Below the pieces are notes generated by a model. The model was not told the DNA's origin and did no database searches. It worked only from the letters and a program-made list of their open reading frames with translations. Shown piece by piece: positions 46,901-55,358 of a stretch of 64,000 bases of DNA. The position numbers were made by a program, and so were the translations under genes. Origin of the DNA: Streptomyces sp. NBC_01460 (lineage in GTDB: Bacteria > Actinomycetota > Actinomycetes > Streptomycetales > Streptomycetaceae); contig NZ_CP109473.1 in NCBI RefSeq assembly GCF_036227405.1, positions 992,001-1,056,000 on the forward strand, read 5' to 3'. Position 1 is the stretch's first letter, and each line of letters opens with the position of its first letter.

Positions 46901-49900
46901 TGCCTTGATGACGCCGATCACGCCGGCCGCGGCCTGCGCGTGGCCGATGGAGGCCTTCGTCGAGCCGAGCGAGCAGAACCGCTCGGCGTCCGTGAAGCCG
47001 CGGAACGCGCGGTCGAGCGCCCGGAATTCCACCGGATCGCCGAGCTTGGTCCCGGTGCCGTGTGCCTCGACCAGCCCGATCCCCGCGGGGTCGATGTCGA
47101 AGTCCTGATAGATCTGCCGGATCAGCCGTTCCTGCGAGGTCCCGTTCGGCGCGACGATCCCGTTCGTCGTGCCGTTGTGGTTGATCCCGATCCCGCGGAT
47201 CACGCCGTGGATGTGGTCGTCGTCCGCTTCGGCGTCCGAGAGCCGTTTGAGGATCAGGGCACCGACTCCCTCGGCGGGCACGAATCCGTCGGCCGCCTGG
47301 TCGAACGAGCGGGACCGGCCCGTCGGGGAAAGCATCCCGGCCCGCGACGCCGCCAGATACAGCCGCGGCGAGTTCTGGACGTAGACCCCGCCCGCGATCG
47401 CCGTGGTGACCTCGCCCGCCCACAGCGCCTGGCACGCCAGGTAGAGGGAGACCAGCGAGCTGGAGCACGCGGTGTCGACCGCGATCGCCGGCCCGTGCAG
47501 GTCCAGGTAGTACGCGATGCGGGACGGCACGAGCGAGTTCATGTTGCCCCACAGCGCCTGGCCCGGGTAGTCGGACGGCACCGTCATGTCCAGGTAGTCA
47601 CCCGCGGCGCAGCCCACGTAGATACCGCACCGGTCGCGGTCGAGCGACTCGCCCGCGTGGCCCGCGTCCTCGAGCGCCCGCCACGCTTCCTGGAGGAACA
47701 GCCGCTGCTGCGGCTCCATGTAGACGGCCTCCGCACCGGAGATCCCGAAGAAGAGCGGGTCGAACTCGTCGACACCGTCCAGGAGACCGCCGTCCAGGCA
47801 CACGCTGCCCAGCGACGCGAGGTCCCAGCGGGACACCTTCGAGACGGCGTCCCGGCCGGAGGCCATCAGGTCCCAGAACTCGTCGGCGTCCCGGGCGCCC
47901 GGGAACCGGCCGCTCATGCCGACGATCGCGACGGGCTCCCTGCCACCGGCCGACGGCCCGGACACCGCGGACGGCCCGGATACCGCGTACGGCTCAGGCA
48001 CCGCGGACGGCTCGGATACCGCATACGGCTCAGGCACCACGGAAGGCTCAGGCACCGCGGAAGGCTCGGGCACCACGGAAGGCTCAGGCACCACGACGGC
48101 GGCGCCTTCCTCGTCGACGATGAAACTCGTCAGCCGCCTGATCGACGGGTTCTCGAACAGCACGCTCGGATCGAGGTCGGTGCTCAGCGACGCGTTGAGC
48201 CGGTGCACCAGGGAGACGCCGGTGAGCGAGTCCAGTCCGTAGTCGGCGAAGGGCTTGTCGGCCGCGAGTTCGTCCGCGGTCAGCTTCAGCGTCTCGGCGA
48301 GGATCCGCTCGACGGTCACCCGGACGTGCTCCGCGAGCGAACCGGGCGCGACAGGCTGCGGATCCCGGCGCGGGACGGGCGAACCGGCGCGCGCCAGCAG
48401 TACCTGCTGGCCCAGGTCACGGGCGGGCTCCGCCAGGAGTTCAACCGTGTCGAACCCGCACTCCCGCAACACTTCGCGCCACGCGTTCGAGGACAGCGCC
48501 GGTCCGCCCTGGATACGCCTTCCGTCCGTGAACCGCCACCACCCTTCGAGGAGCCCGAAGGTCAGGTGCGACCACCAGTCGTTCCGGGCCAGCTCGTTGA
48601 GTACGAGGACTCCGCCGGGCCGCAGCAGTGCTCTGGCATGACGCACGGCCTGCACGATGTCCTCGGTGGCGTGCAGGACGTTGTTGGCGATGACGATGTC
48701 GTAGTCGCCCACGGTAAGACCCTGTGCGCCGGGCTCCCGCTCCACGTCGAAGGTCGTGAAGGACACGTACGGCACGTGGCCGGCGAACCGCCGCTCCGCG
48801 TCGATCAGGAACGCCTTCGAAACGTCCGTATAGCGGTACTCGGCGAGGTCGCTGCCCTTCAGCCGGGCGAAGACGCGCTCGCTGGTGCTGCCCGTTCCCG
48901 CTCCGATCTCCAGCAGCCGGATCCCGCCGCGGCGGGTGTCCGCCTCGGCGCGCACCGCGCCGGCCGTCACGTCGTTGAAGTAGTCGGCCGTCGCGTTCCC
49001 CCGGTACGCCGGTTCGACCAGCTCGAACGAGCCGCCCGGGAACATGACCGCCGTGGCCTTCGTCCGCCCGGACAGGATCGCGGGCAAGGCCTCGATCATG
49101 CGCTCGGTCAGGCCGGTCTTGGCCGCCAGCTCCGCATCTTCGGCGTGGGCGTCCTTCCACGCGCGCCAGGTGCGCCACGCCTGTTCGAGGCCTGGCGCAC
49201 TCTTCCTGGGTGCCACGCGTTCGCCCTCACGCACGAGTTCTCCGTGGCTCAGCAGCACGGTCACCGTATGGTCGAGCCACTGGGCGAAGGACGGCGTGAT
49301 CCCTTGCCCGATCAGGTCGCTCAGGTCGCTCAGCTCGCCCAGGTCGCGACGAACGGGCACGTCGAAGAGACCCGCCGCCACGAGCTGTGCGAGCACGAGC
49401 GGGCGCGAGAGGCTGTCCATCTCGTCCGTGGCGGACGCGCGACCGGCCAGGAACGTCTCGACGCTCTCGGGCCCGGCCGCGGCCACGAGCAACGATCCCG
49501 CGTCGAGCGGGTCGGCGGCCCGGGGAACCGACACCGCCTCGGCAGTCGGCCAGTACCGTTTCGCAGCGAACGGATACGTCGGCAGGCTCACCCGCACCGG
49601 CGGGTTCGCGCCGTGGTGGACGTGCCAATCGACGTCGACGCCGTTGACCCACAGGGGCGCGATCTTCTCCCACTTCCCGTGTTCGAGCCACCCGGCGACC
49701 AGGTCCCGCAGTTCCCCGGGGCGATCGAAGAGGCCGAGCAGCTGGTCCTCAGGCCGTCGGGCCGTACCTTCGAACACCGTTCCGCGCGCCCCGCGCTCGA
49801 CGTACTCCTGAAGGGTTGCGATCAGCCCGTCGACGTCGTTCACGACGAAGACCACTCGTTCGGTCATCGCCCGCCGCCCGACCTGCAGCGTGTACGCGAG

Positions 49901-52900
49901 CGACGCCAGATCGCCGCGCGCGTCCCGGTACCCCGGCAGGAACTCCAGAAGCTGCCGCGCGAGGACGCCGAGCCGCTCCCCGTCGCGGGCCGAGAGGACC
50001 ACCGCGTGGGGTCCGGGGCGCCCTGGGGCCCGCGCACCGGTCGGCGCCTGTTCCAGTACGGCGTGCGCGTTGGTGCCGCCGATCCCGAAGGAGCTCAGTC
50101 CGGCCCGCGCGGGCTCGTCGCCGCCCAGCGGCAGATTCCGGTCGGCCACGAAGAACGGCGACTCGTCCCAGTCGATCTCCGAGCTCGGCACGTCGCAGTG
50201 CAGGGTCCGCGGAACCTCTCCGTTCTGCAAGGCCAGGGCCACCTTGATGAGGCCGGCGATCCCCGCGGCCGCGTCCAGGTGGCCGATGTTGCTCTTGACC
50301 GAGCCGATGCCGCAGTACTGGCTGCGTGCCGTGTGGTGCCGGTAGGCCTCGGTCAGAGCCGCGACCTCGATGGGATCGCCGAGCCTCGTGCCCGTGCCGT
50401 GCGCTTCGACGTAGCTGATCGTCGACGGGTCCACGCCCGCCTTGTCCAGCGCCTTGCGGATCACCTCGGTCTGGCCGCGCACACCGGGCGCGTAGAACCC
50501 TGCCTTGTCACCGCCGTCGTTGTTCACCGCGACGCCGCGGATCAGGCAGTAGATGTGATCGCCGGCAGCGATCGCCTCTCGGGCGCGCTTGAGGACGACC
50601 ACGCCGACACCTTCACCGCCGGACATGCCGTCGGCACCGTCGGAGAACGCGCGGCTGCGCCCGTCGCTCGAGAAGTTCAGGCCCGGCTGGTGCACGTATC
50701 CCAGTTCCCCCGCGGAGAACAGGCTGGCCGCGCCGACGATCGCCTGGTCGGCATCGCCGGCCAGGAGTCCCTGGCAGGCCACGTGCACCGCGCTCAGCGC
50801 CGAGGAGCAGTTGGTGCTCACCGCCATGCTGGGGCCACGCAGGCGCAGCTTCGTGGAAATCATCGTGGGCACCGTGCCGCCTTGGGCGAACAGCCACGCG
50901 GCGTAGGTCTCGGAGCTCGCCAGGACCCGCGGGCCCGACGCGTTCGCCATCAGGGCCGGGAGCAGGGCCTGGTAGAAGTTCGTGCTCGTGGACGTCGTGA
51001 CGCTGGTCCCGGGTACGTCCTCCGGGCGGTAACCGGCGTCCTCCAGCGCCTGCCACGCGTGCTGCAACAGCAGGCGTGCCTGTGGGTCCATGAACTCGGC
51101 GTCGCGGGGGGAGATGTCGAAGAAGGCTGCGTCGAACTCCGCCCTGCCGTCCACGACCGACCGCTGCGGCACGTATCCGGGTCGGGTGATCAGCTCCTCC
51201 GGCACTCCGAGCGCGCGCAGTTCCTCACCTGACCATGACGTGCCACCGCTGCGTCCTTCCACGAGCGCGGACCAGAACGCGCGGTGGTCCATGGCTCCCG
51301 GGAACCGGCAGGAGATGCCGATCACCGCGATCGAGTCATCGAGCGAGGCGTCGTCGGCCGCCGGAGTGGCACGGCGCGGATCAGGGGACTGCTCGGGCTC
51401 GACCGGCTGCGCAGCGGGTGCCTGCCGGGCAGGCAGCAGCCCCGTCAGGTGCCGGGCCATCGCCGCGACGGACGGGTGTGCGAAAACGCTGGTGGGGCGC
51501 AACGAGCAGCCGAACGCGCGGTTGATCCGCTCCACCGCTTCGATGGCCGCGAACGAGTCTCCGCCGATGTCGAAGAAGCCTGCGGCACGATCGACGTCAC
51601 GCGCGCCGAGGACCTCCTCGAAAATCCCGCGCACGGTCCGCTCGGTGTCAGGCCGCTCGATGGCAGGCGCGGCCACCGGGCTGTCGGCGGCCTGGAGCGG
51701 CACCGCCTGGGCGGCCTCGGTCAGCTTCGCCCGGTCGATCTTGCCGTGCGCCGTGAGCGGAAAGGCGTCCAGGGCCACGAATGCGGCGGGCACCATGTAG
51801 GCGGGGAGGGTCTTGGCGAGTTCCGCGCGCAGCAGCGCGGCGTCGACCGGTGCGTCCCCGTTCCCGGTGCAGTAGGCCGTGAGCCTGTCCGACAGGCCGA
51901 CGTGCTCGAGCAGCACGACGCTTCGGCCGATCTCCGGGCGGTCGTTGAGCACCGCCTCGATCTCACCGGGTTCGATGCGGTGGCCCCGCAGTTTGACCTG
52001 GTTGTCCATCCGGCCCAGGACGACGATCTCGCCGTTCGGCAGCCGGCGCGCGAGGTCACCGGTCCGGTACAGCCGTCCGGGAGCGAACGGGTTGTCCAGG
52101 AAGCGCTCGGCCGTCAACTCCGGCTTCCGGTGGTAGCCCAGGGCGACCCCGTCGCCTGCGATGTGAAGCTCGCCGGTCACGCCGACGGGCAGGGGACTCA
52201 TGTTCTGGTCGAGGACGTACAGCTGGGTGTTGGCGATGGGGCTGCCGATGGTCACCGGCTCCTCACGACGCAGCCGCTTGGCCGCTGACCAGATGGTCGT
52301 CTCCGTCGGCCCGTACAGGTTCCAGGCCTCGCCGCGCGCCACGAGTTGGTCCTTCAGCCCGTCGGGTAACGCCTCGCCGCCGCACAGCACCTTGACGCCC
52401 TCGGTGTTCTGCCACCCGACGCGCACCAGCATGGCCCAGGTCGCCGGAGTGGCCTGCATGACGGTGGGCCGCCAGTCGGCGACCTTCTCGGCCAGCAGCG
52501 TGGCATCGGCGGCCGTGGCCTCTTCACAGACGCAGACCTGCCCGCCGGTGATCAGCGGGAGGTAGAGCTCCAGGGCGGCGATGTCGAAGCTGTGCGTGGT
52601 GAGGGCCAACAGCCGGTCGTCGGAGGCCACTCCCAGCGTGTCCGCCATGGCCAGCAGGAAATTGGTCAGCGCGGCGTGCGGGACCACGACGCCCTTGGGC
52701 TTCCCCGTGCTGCCCGAGGTGTAGATGACGTAGGCGGCTGGAGGCGTCGAGGCTCGCGCGTCCGGCGCGTCGGCGGACGTCTCCCCCGCCTCTGCCCGCA
52801 CCTGGGCGACCTGATCATCCTGACGGTCCGTCGGATACAGTCTCGCCTTCGGCGTCCCCACGGCGGCCAGCCTGTCCATCACCGCCTCATGGCAGACGAC

Positions 52901-54667
52901 GAGTTCCGCGCCACTGTCCTCGACCATGTAGGAGAGGCGTTCGGCCGGCAGTCGGCCGTCCAGGGGCAGGTACACCGCGCCGAGCCTCATGACGGCGAGG
53001 AGGGCCACGACAAGGTCGAGTGACCGTTCGTAGCAGACCCCTACGACGTCCCCGGGGCCGACGCCTTGACGCGTCAGCGTCTGTGCCAGCGCCGAGCTGC
53101 GGTCCGCGAGTTCGCGATAGGTGAGAGTCCGCTCCCCGCAGGTGACCGCCGGGGCGTCCGGGTTCGCCTCAGCCTGATCCGTGAAGAGGTCCCAGCACGT
53201 CCGATGCGCGGGGAAGTCGGCCTCGGTGCGGTTCCATGCCTCGACGACGAGGCGCCGTTCCTCGTCGCCGAGCAGCTTCAGCCTGCCTGTCGGCGACTGC
53301 CCGTCCGAGTCGAGGATGCTGTCCACCAGGGTGGCGAAATGCTGTGCCATGCCCGCGACGGCGTCGGCCGAGAAGGCGTCGGGGTGGTACTTCCAGTTCA
53401 CCAGGAACCCGTCACCGGGAGCCACGTCCACCGTGAGGTCGTACTCACCCAGCTGGTACAGCCCGTCGACGAGCTCGAAGTCCGTCTCGCCGGTGGCGCG
53501 GGCCCGCTCGCCCAGGTATCCGGAGAGAGCGGAATCCTGATAGTTGTACACGATCTGGTAAACGGGCGACCGCGGATTCACGCCCCGGGCACCGAGATCA
53601 CCCACGATCCGGTGGAACGGGTAGGTCCCGTGCTCGAGTACGTCGAGCACCGTGGACCGTACGCGCCGGGCGAAAGACGTGAACTCCTCGGAGGCGTCGG
53701 GCCTGCTCCGGACGGGCAGGGTGTTGACGAAGGAGCCGACGATCCGGTCGAAGTGTTCCGTCGGGCGCCCGGCCACCGGCATCCCGATGACGAGGTCCTC
53801 GCTGCCGGTGTACCGGTGCAGCAGGGTCAGGAAGGCCGTCAGGAAGAAGATCCCCGGGCTGATCCCATGGGAAGCGGTGAAGGCCGCGACGGCGGCGGTC
53901 CGCTCGTTCGGCAGCCGGCTGGTGTACACCTCGCCCACATGAGGCGCGTCAGGCGGCAGAGCCGCCTGCGAGGGTAACCCCGTGAGGACGTCCGCGCCGG
54001 CGAGCTCCCGCACCCAGAACTCGCGGTCCTCCTCAGCGCGCTCGCCGGCGAGTACGTCCCGCTCCCACGCGACGAACTCACCGAATGAGGCGGATCCCAC
54101 CTCGATCGGCACGTCCCGCCCCTCGACCCGCGCCCGGTACGAGCCGAACAGCGTGTCGATGACGAGGCGCCCCGACACCCCGTCGATCACGAGGTGATGA
54201 ACGACCAGCAGAACGTAGGCCTCGGACGCGGAGCGACGCAGGACGGCCAGCCTGGTCAAGGGGTCACCGGCCAGGTCGAACGGCCGCCTCGCGCTCTTCT
54301 TCAAGAAGTTCAGCACGTGACCGGACGGCACATGGGAGATGTCCACGTGGTCGACGACGAAACCGTCCGCATCTCCGTGGGACAGACGCGGTCCGTCATC
54401 CGTCTCGCGCACCGTGGCCGAGAGAAGCGGATGCCGGGAAAGCGTGTCGCGGAATGCGGCCTGAAGCGCCGCGGTGTCCACGTCCGCAGACGAGAAGCAC
54501 AGGGGAACGTTGTACGCGTACGTCTCCGGCTCCATCTTGGCAAGCACCCACAGGCCGCGCTGCCCCTCGGACAAGGGAATGTCCACGCGTCTGTCGAGTT
54601 CGGCCAGTACCCCCGTCGTCGACATCTCACCGTCGGCGTACATGCGGGCGAGCGTGAGCAGGTTCAT
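43949..54667 (-). CDS. Hybrid NRPS/trans-AT PKS A: C-A(Gly)-PCP-KS-MT-ACP-KS-DH-KR
   Basis: 3572 residues from the ATG at 54667 (GGAGGGAG RBS); an upstream in-frame start at 54700 lacks support. A short helical leader (LLTLARMYADGEMSTTGVLAEL) may dock. The C domain has HHLVIDG (His157-158). The A domain (core YTSGSTGKPKG near 652, YRTGDL, RGHRIEPGEIE) has substrate-pocket residues D-I-L-Q-L-G-L-I-W plus the usual Lys, matching glycine. PCP carries Ser1038. KS1 (Cys1287, HGTGT, KSNIGH) is followed by MT (near 1923), ACP (Ser2147) and a Pro/Ser repeat linker. KS2 (Cys2401), DH (His2820 in HQVQGTGIAP, Asp2985) and KR (Tyr3439 in NYAAACTF) complete it. There is no AT and no terminal ACP, so the last module continues in B. 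Confidence 0.94.
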   Translation of the reverse strand: MNLLTLARMYADGEMSTTGVLAELDRRVDIPLSEGQRGLWVLAKMEPETYAYNVPLCFSSADVDTAALQAAFRDTLSRHPLLSATVRETDDGPRLSHGDADGFVVDHVDISHVPSGHVLNFLKKSARRPFDLAGDPLTRLAVLRRSASEAYVLLVVHHLVIDGVSGRLVIDTLFGSYRARVEGRDVPIEVGSASFGEFVAWERDVLAGERAEEDREFWVRELAGADVLTGLPSQAALPPDAPHVGEVYTSRLPNERTAAVAAFTASHGISPGIFFLTAFLTLLHRYTGSEDLVIGMPVAGRPTEHFDRIVGSFVNTLPVRSRPDASEEFTSFARRVRSTVLDVLEHGTYPFHRIVGDLGARGVNPRSPVYQIVYNYQDSALSGYLGERARATGETDFELVDGLYQLGEYDLTVDVAPGDGFLVNWKYHPDAFSADAVAGMAQHFATLVDSILDSDGQSPTGRLKLLGDEERRLVVEAWNRTEADFPAHRTCWDLFTDQAEANPDAPAVTCGERTLTYRELADRSSALAQTLTRQGVGPGDVVGVCYERSLDLVVALLAVMRLGAVYLPLDGRLPAERLSYMVEDSGAELVVCHEAVMDRLAAVGTPKARLYPTDRQDDQVAQVRAEAGETSADAPDARASTPPAAYVIYTSGSTGKPKGVVVPHAALTNFLLAMADTLGVASDDRLLALTTHSFDIAALELYLPLITGGQVCVCEEATAADATLLAEKVADWRPTVMQATPATWAMLVRVGWQNTEGVKVLCGGEALPDGLKDQLVARGEAWNLYGPTETTIWSAAKRLRREEPVTIGSPIANTQLYVLDQNMSPLPVGVTGELHIAGDGVALGYHRKPELTAERFLDNPFAPGRLYRTGDLARRLPNGEIVVLGRMDNQVKLRGHRIEPGEIEAVLNDRPEIGRSVVLLEHVGLSDRLTAYCTGNGDAPVDAALLRAELAKTLPAYMVPAAFVALDAFPLTAHGKIDRAKLTEAAQAVPLQAADSPVAAPAIERPDTERTVRGIFEEVLGARDVDRAAGFFDIGGDSFAAIEAVERINRAFGCSLRPTSVFAHPSVAAMARHLTGLLPARQAPAAQPVEPEQSPDPRRATPAADDASLDDSIAVIGISCRFPGAMDHRAFWSALVEGRSGGTSWSGEELRALGVPEELITRPGYVPQRSVVDGRAEFDAAFFDISPRDAEFMDPQARLLLQHAWQALEDAGYRPEDVPGTSVTTSTSTNFYQALLPALMANASGPRVLASSETYAAWLFAQGGTVPTMISTKLRLRGPSMAVSTNCSSALSAVHVACQGLLAGDADQAIVGAASLFSAGELGYVHQPGLNFSSDGRSRAFSDGADGMSGGEGVGVVVLKRAREAIAAGDHIYCLIRGVAVNNDGGDKAGFYAPGVRGQTEVIRKALDKAGVDPSTISYVEAHGTGTRLGDPIEVAALTEAYRHHTARSQYCGIGSVKSNIGHLDAAAGIAGLIKVALALQNGEVPRTLHCDVPSSEIDWDESPFFVADRNLPLGGDEPARAGLSSFGIGGTNAHAVLEQAPTGARAPGRPGPHAVVLSARDGERLGVLARQLLEFLPGYRDARGDLASLAYTLQVGRRAMTERVVFVVNDVDGLIATLQEYVERGARGTVFEGTARRPEDQLLGLFDRPGELRDLVAGWLEHGKWEKIAPLWVNGVDVDWHVHHGANPPVRVSLPTYPFAAKRYWPTAEAVSVPRAADPLDAGSLLVAAAGPESVETFLAGRASATDEMDSLSRPLVLAQLVAAGLFDVPVRRDLGELSDLSDLIGQGITPSFAQWLDHTVTVLLSHGELVREGERVAPRKSAPGLEQAWRTWRAWKDAHAEDAELAAKTGLTERMIEALPAILSGRTKATAVMFPGGSFELVEPAYRGNATADYFNDVTAGAVRAEADTRRGGIRLLEIGAGTGSTSERVFARLKGSDLAEYRYTDVSKAFLIDAERRFAGHVPYVSFTTFDVEREPGAQGLTVGDYDIVIANNVLHATEDIVQAVRHARALLRPGGVLVLNELARNDWWSHLTFGLLEGWWRFTDGRRIQGGPALSSNAWREVLRECGFDTVELLAEPARDLGQQVLLARAGSPVPRRDPQPVAPGSLAEHVRVTVERILAETLKLTADELAADKPFADYGLDSLTGVSLVHRLNASLSTDLDPSVLFENPSIRRLTSFIVDEEGAAVVVPEPSVVPEPSAVPEPSVVPEPYAVSEPSAVPEPYAVSGPSAVSGPSAGGREPVAIVGMSGRFPGARDADEFWDLMASGRDAVSKVSRWDLASLGSVCLDGGLLDGVDEFDPLFFGISGAEAVYMEPQQRLFLQEAWRALEDAGHAGESLDRDRCGIYVGCAAGDYLDMTVPSDYPGQALWGNMNSLVPSRIAYYLDLHGPAIAVDTACSSSLVSLYLACQALWAGEVTTAIAGGVYVQNSPRLYLAASRAGMLSPTGRSRSFDQAADGFVPAEGVGALILKRLSDAEADDDHIHGVIRGIGINHNGTTNGIVAPNGTSQERLIRQIYQDFDIDPAGIGLVEAHGTGTKLGDPVEFRALDRAFRGFTDAERFCSLGSTKASIGHAQAAAGVIGVIKALLAMRHEVIPGLPHHTETNSSVTLAGSPFFVHTEPRRWDVPEGGRRRAAVTSLGASGTNAHAVIEQASKPPTPPRSRQDGARLIALSAATEHALREQVARLARHCREHPDLEVGEVSHTLLLGRRHLRHRWARVVRDIAELENLCTTWLSGQDSPAQSADSRLGALTQRFLDGEAPDFAELFRDSRYRRVPLPGYPFERERYALPVRAPADDRPRHDGVVLTGDEFYLREHQVQGTGIAPGAMHLQWVAATARRTASDAVRLDDIVFLRPLAVPGVPRTLQVALRAEGDVTRFSVSSAESAGDDPVLHCQGEVSAAEPTAAQALDLPALLRDLPSTDFDPLRFYAEWRDRGIAYGPTFQGVVAVHRGDNAVLAELRLPGEASGTMDGLGLHPALVDAAMQCMRLLDGDDQVGLVFAIKSAEVLAPGATTMWALIRRAEDTRGAERIDIDLATDDGTVCLRLRGIAGRRAEQTRDRADGGATSDPSDGAVTLMPVWDPLQQTESVTWPRSPESVGIIASPGQARDVLVARFPGAHVVADPAQATHDDLETSVRSVPELDHLIWVAPGAVDDRSGASVVEGQSSGSLHAFRTVKALLAAGYGDRSLGLTLITERAHAVHEAEVVDPAHAGVAGLAGSTAKEYPDWRVRVVDVEDHDASSLAAVLDLAADPDGDLRIHRDGRWHGQRLMAVQPALPTSSRLRQGGTYVIIGGAGALGTAISAYLIRRYRAQVVWLGRRPQDARVEAAIARATGVDGPAPLYLRSDATDLASLRAAKDETVRRFGAVHGVIHSGLVFSGASLARMSETQFEDVLRGKVDASVRCMQVFGGDSLDFALFLSSINSYLKAIKQANYAAACTFLDSFALTVQRHHGAAGKVLNLGYCFNNAPTEGERGAVVGAQAPLIQPDELTAAIERLCAGPVSRLTLMKFSPALNNRGIVLGDDDVILPTAVPPDAVPADVQEPAAAPGGELERLRARTAELTALAI
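47955..48098. repeat. Eight 18-bp in-frame tandem repeats in megasynthase A
   Basis: Eight adjacent 18-bp units, of the form GGCTCAGGCACCGCGGAA with substitutions, encode repeated Pro-Glu-Pro-Ser-Ala/Val-Val hexapeptides on the minus strand. They form the flexible linker between ACP1 and KS2 of megasynthase A. Repeat number can change by slippage without breaking the frame. Confidence 0.9.
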
Positions 54668-54746
54668 GACGGACTCCCTCCTGCCACGCCACCCGGGCAT
54701 GACGCTGCGGCACCGGCACCGGCTCCGGATTCCGGGGGGCCGAAGA

Positions 54747-55081
54747 TCAATGGGTCGTGTGATCCGGCGTCAGCTGCTCGACCGGATCCCGGGCGGTGGT
54801 GTCGAACGACTCGGGACGGTCTGGCGGCTTCGGCACGCTCACCAGCGCGTCGGCCAGGTCGTGGGGCCGGCCGTGGTGGGTACAGGCGCACGTGCGGATC
54901 GAGCCGAGATCGGCGCGGGACACCAGGGTGCCGCAGTGGGCCACGAGCCGGTGCGGGCGCGGATCCGGGCGAACACACGGCCCCGCTCCTGACGGCAGCG
55001 TTCCGCATCGGTGAACCCGGCATGGTCCACCCGTCCGCCCTCGGTGTCGACGAGCCCCGGGAGATCGGTCGAACGCGACAT
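54747..55081 (-). pseudogene. Relic of a Rieske [2Fe-2S] aromatic-ring oxygenase alpha subunit
   Basis: On the minus strand, from an ATG at 55081, the frame reads STDLPGLVDTEGGRVDHAGF then TDAERCRQERGRVFARI, a near-perfect Rieske oxygenase N-terminus. The expected 'W...HESE' segment breaks up. In a different frame the sequence resumes as CTHHGRPHDLADALVSVPK and then PPDRPESFD, matching the second Rieske cluster motif (C..HG..YDL.G.L..VP) and the residues after it. The first CxH motif and the catalytic domain are missing. It is therefore a frameshifted, internally deleted relic just upstream of megasynthase A, possibly a tailoring gene lost from the cluster or the scar of a neighbouring catabolic operon. 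Confidence 0.75.
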
Positions 55082-55358
55082 CCCGGCCGGGCGCTCGAGG
55101 CCTGCGCGCAGCATCGAACAGCAGGCGCCCACGGATCTGGCCGTCGGTGTCATGACAATCAGTATGGCCTGCGGAGCGTTGCGTGTTCTCGCGTTCGCTC
55201 GATGTGGGGCACATCACTTATCGGTCCGGCCGACCGGACGGGACCGGCGCTCGAAGATCCGCTCACCCCTGGCTCCGTGCGGACGGTCTTCGGATCGACG
55301 GCGGAGCGGCTCGGGGCCGGAGCCGTCGCGGACTTCCCTCGCCACCGGTGTGCAGGAC

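Noticed and set aside
47955..48098. Regular short repeats suggestive of a CRISPR array
   Set aside because: The units are contiguous, without spacers, 18 bp long and in frame, encoding a proline-rich linker.
45806..51232. Very long open frame (1808 codons) on the plus strand
   Set aside because: It lies antisense to megasynthase A, whose domains are unmistakable. The frame is open only because of high third-position GC, and its translation has no family resemblance.
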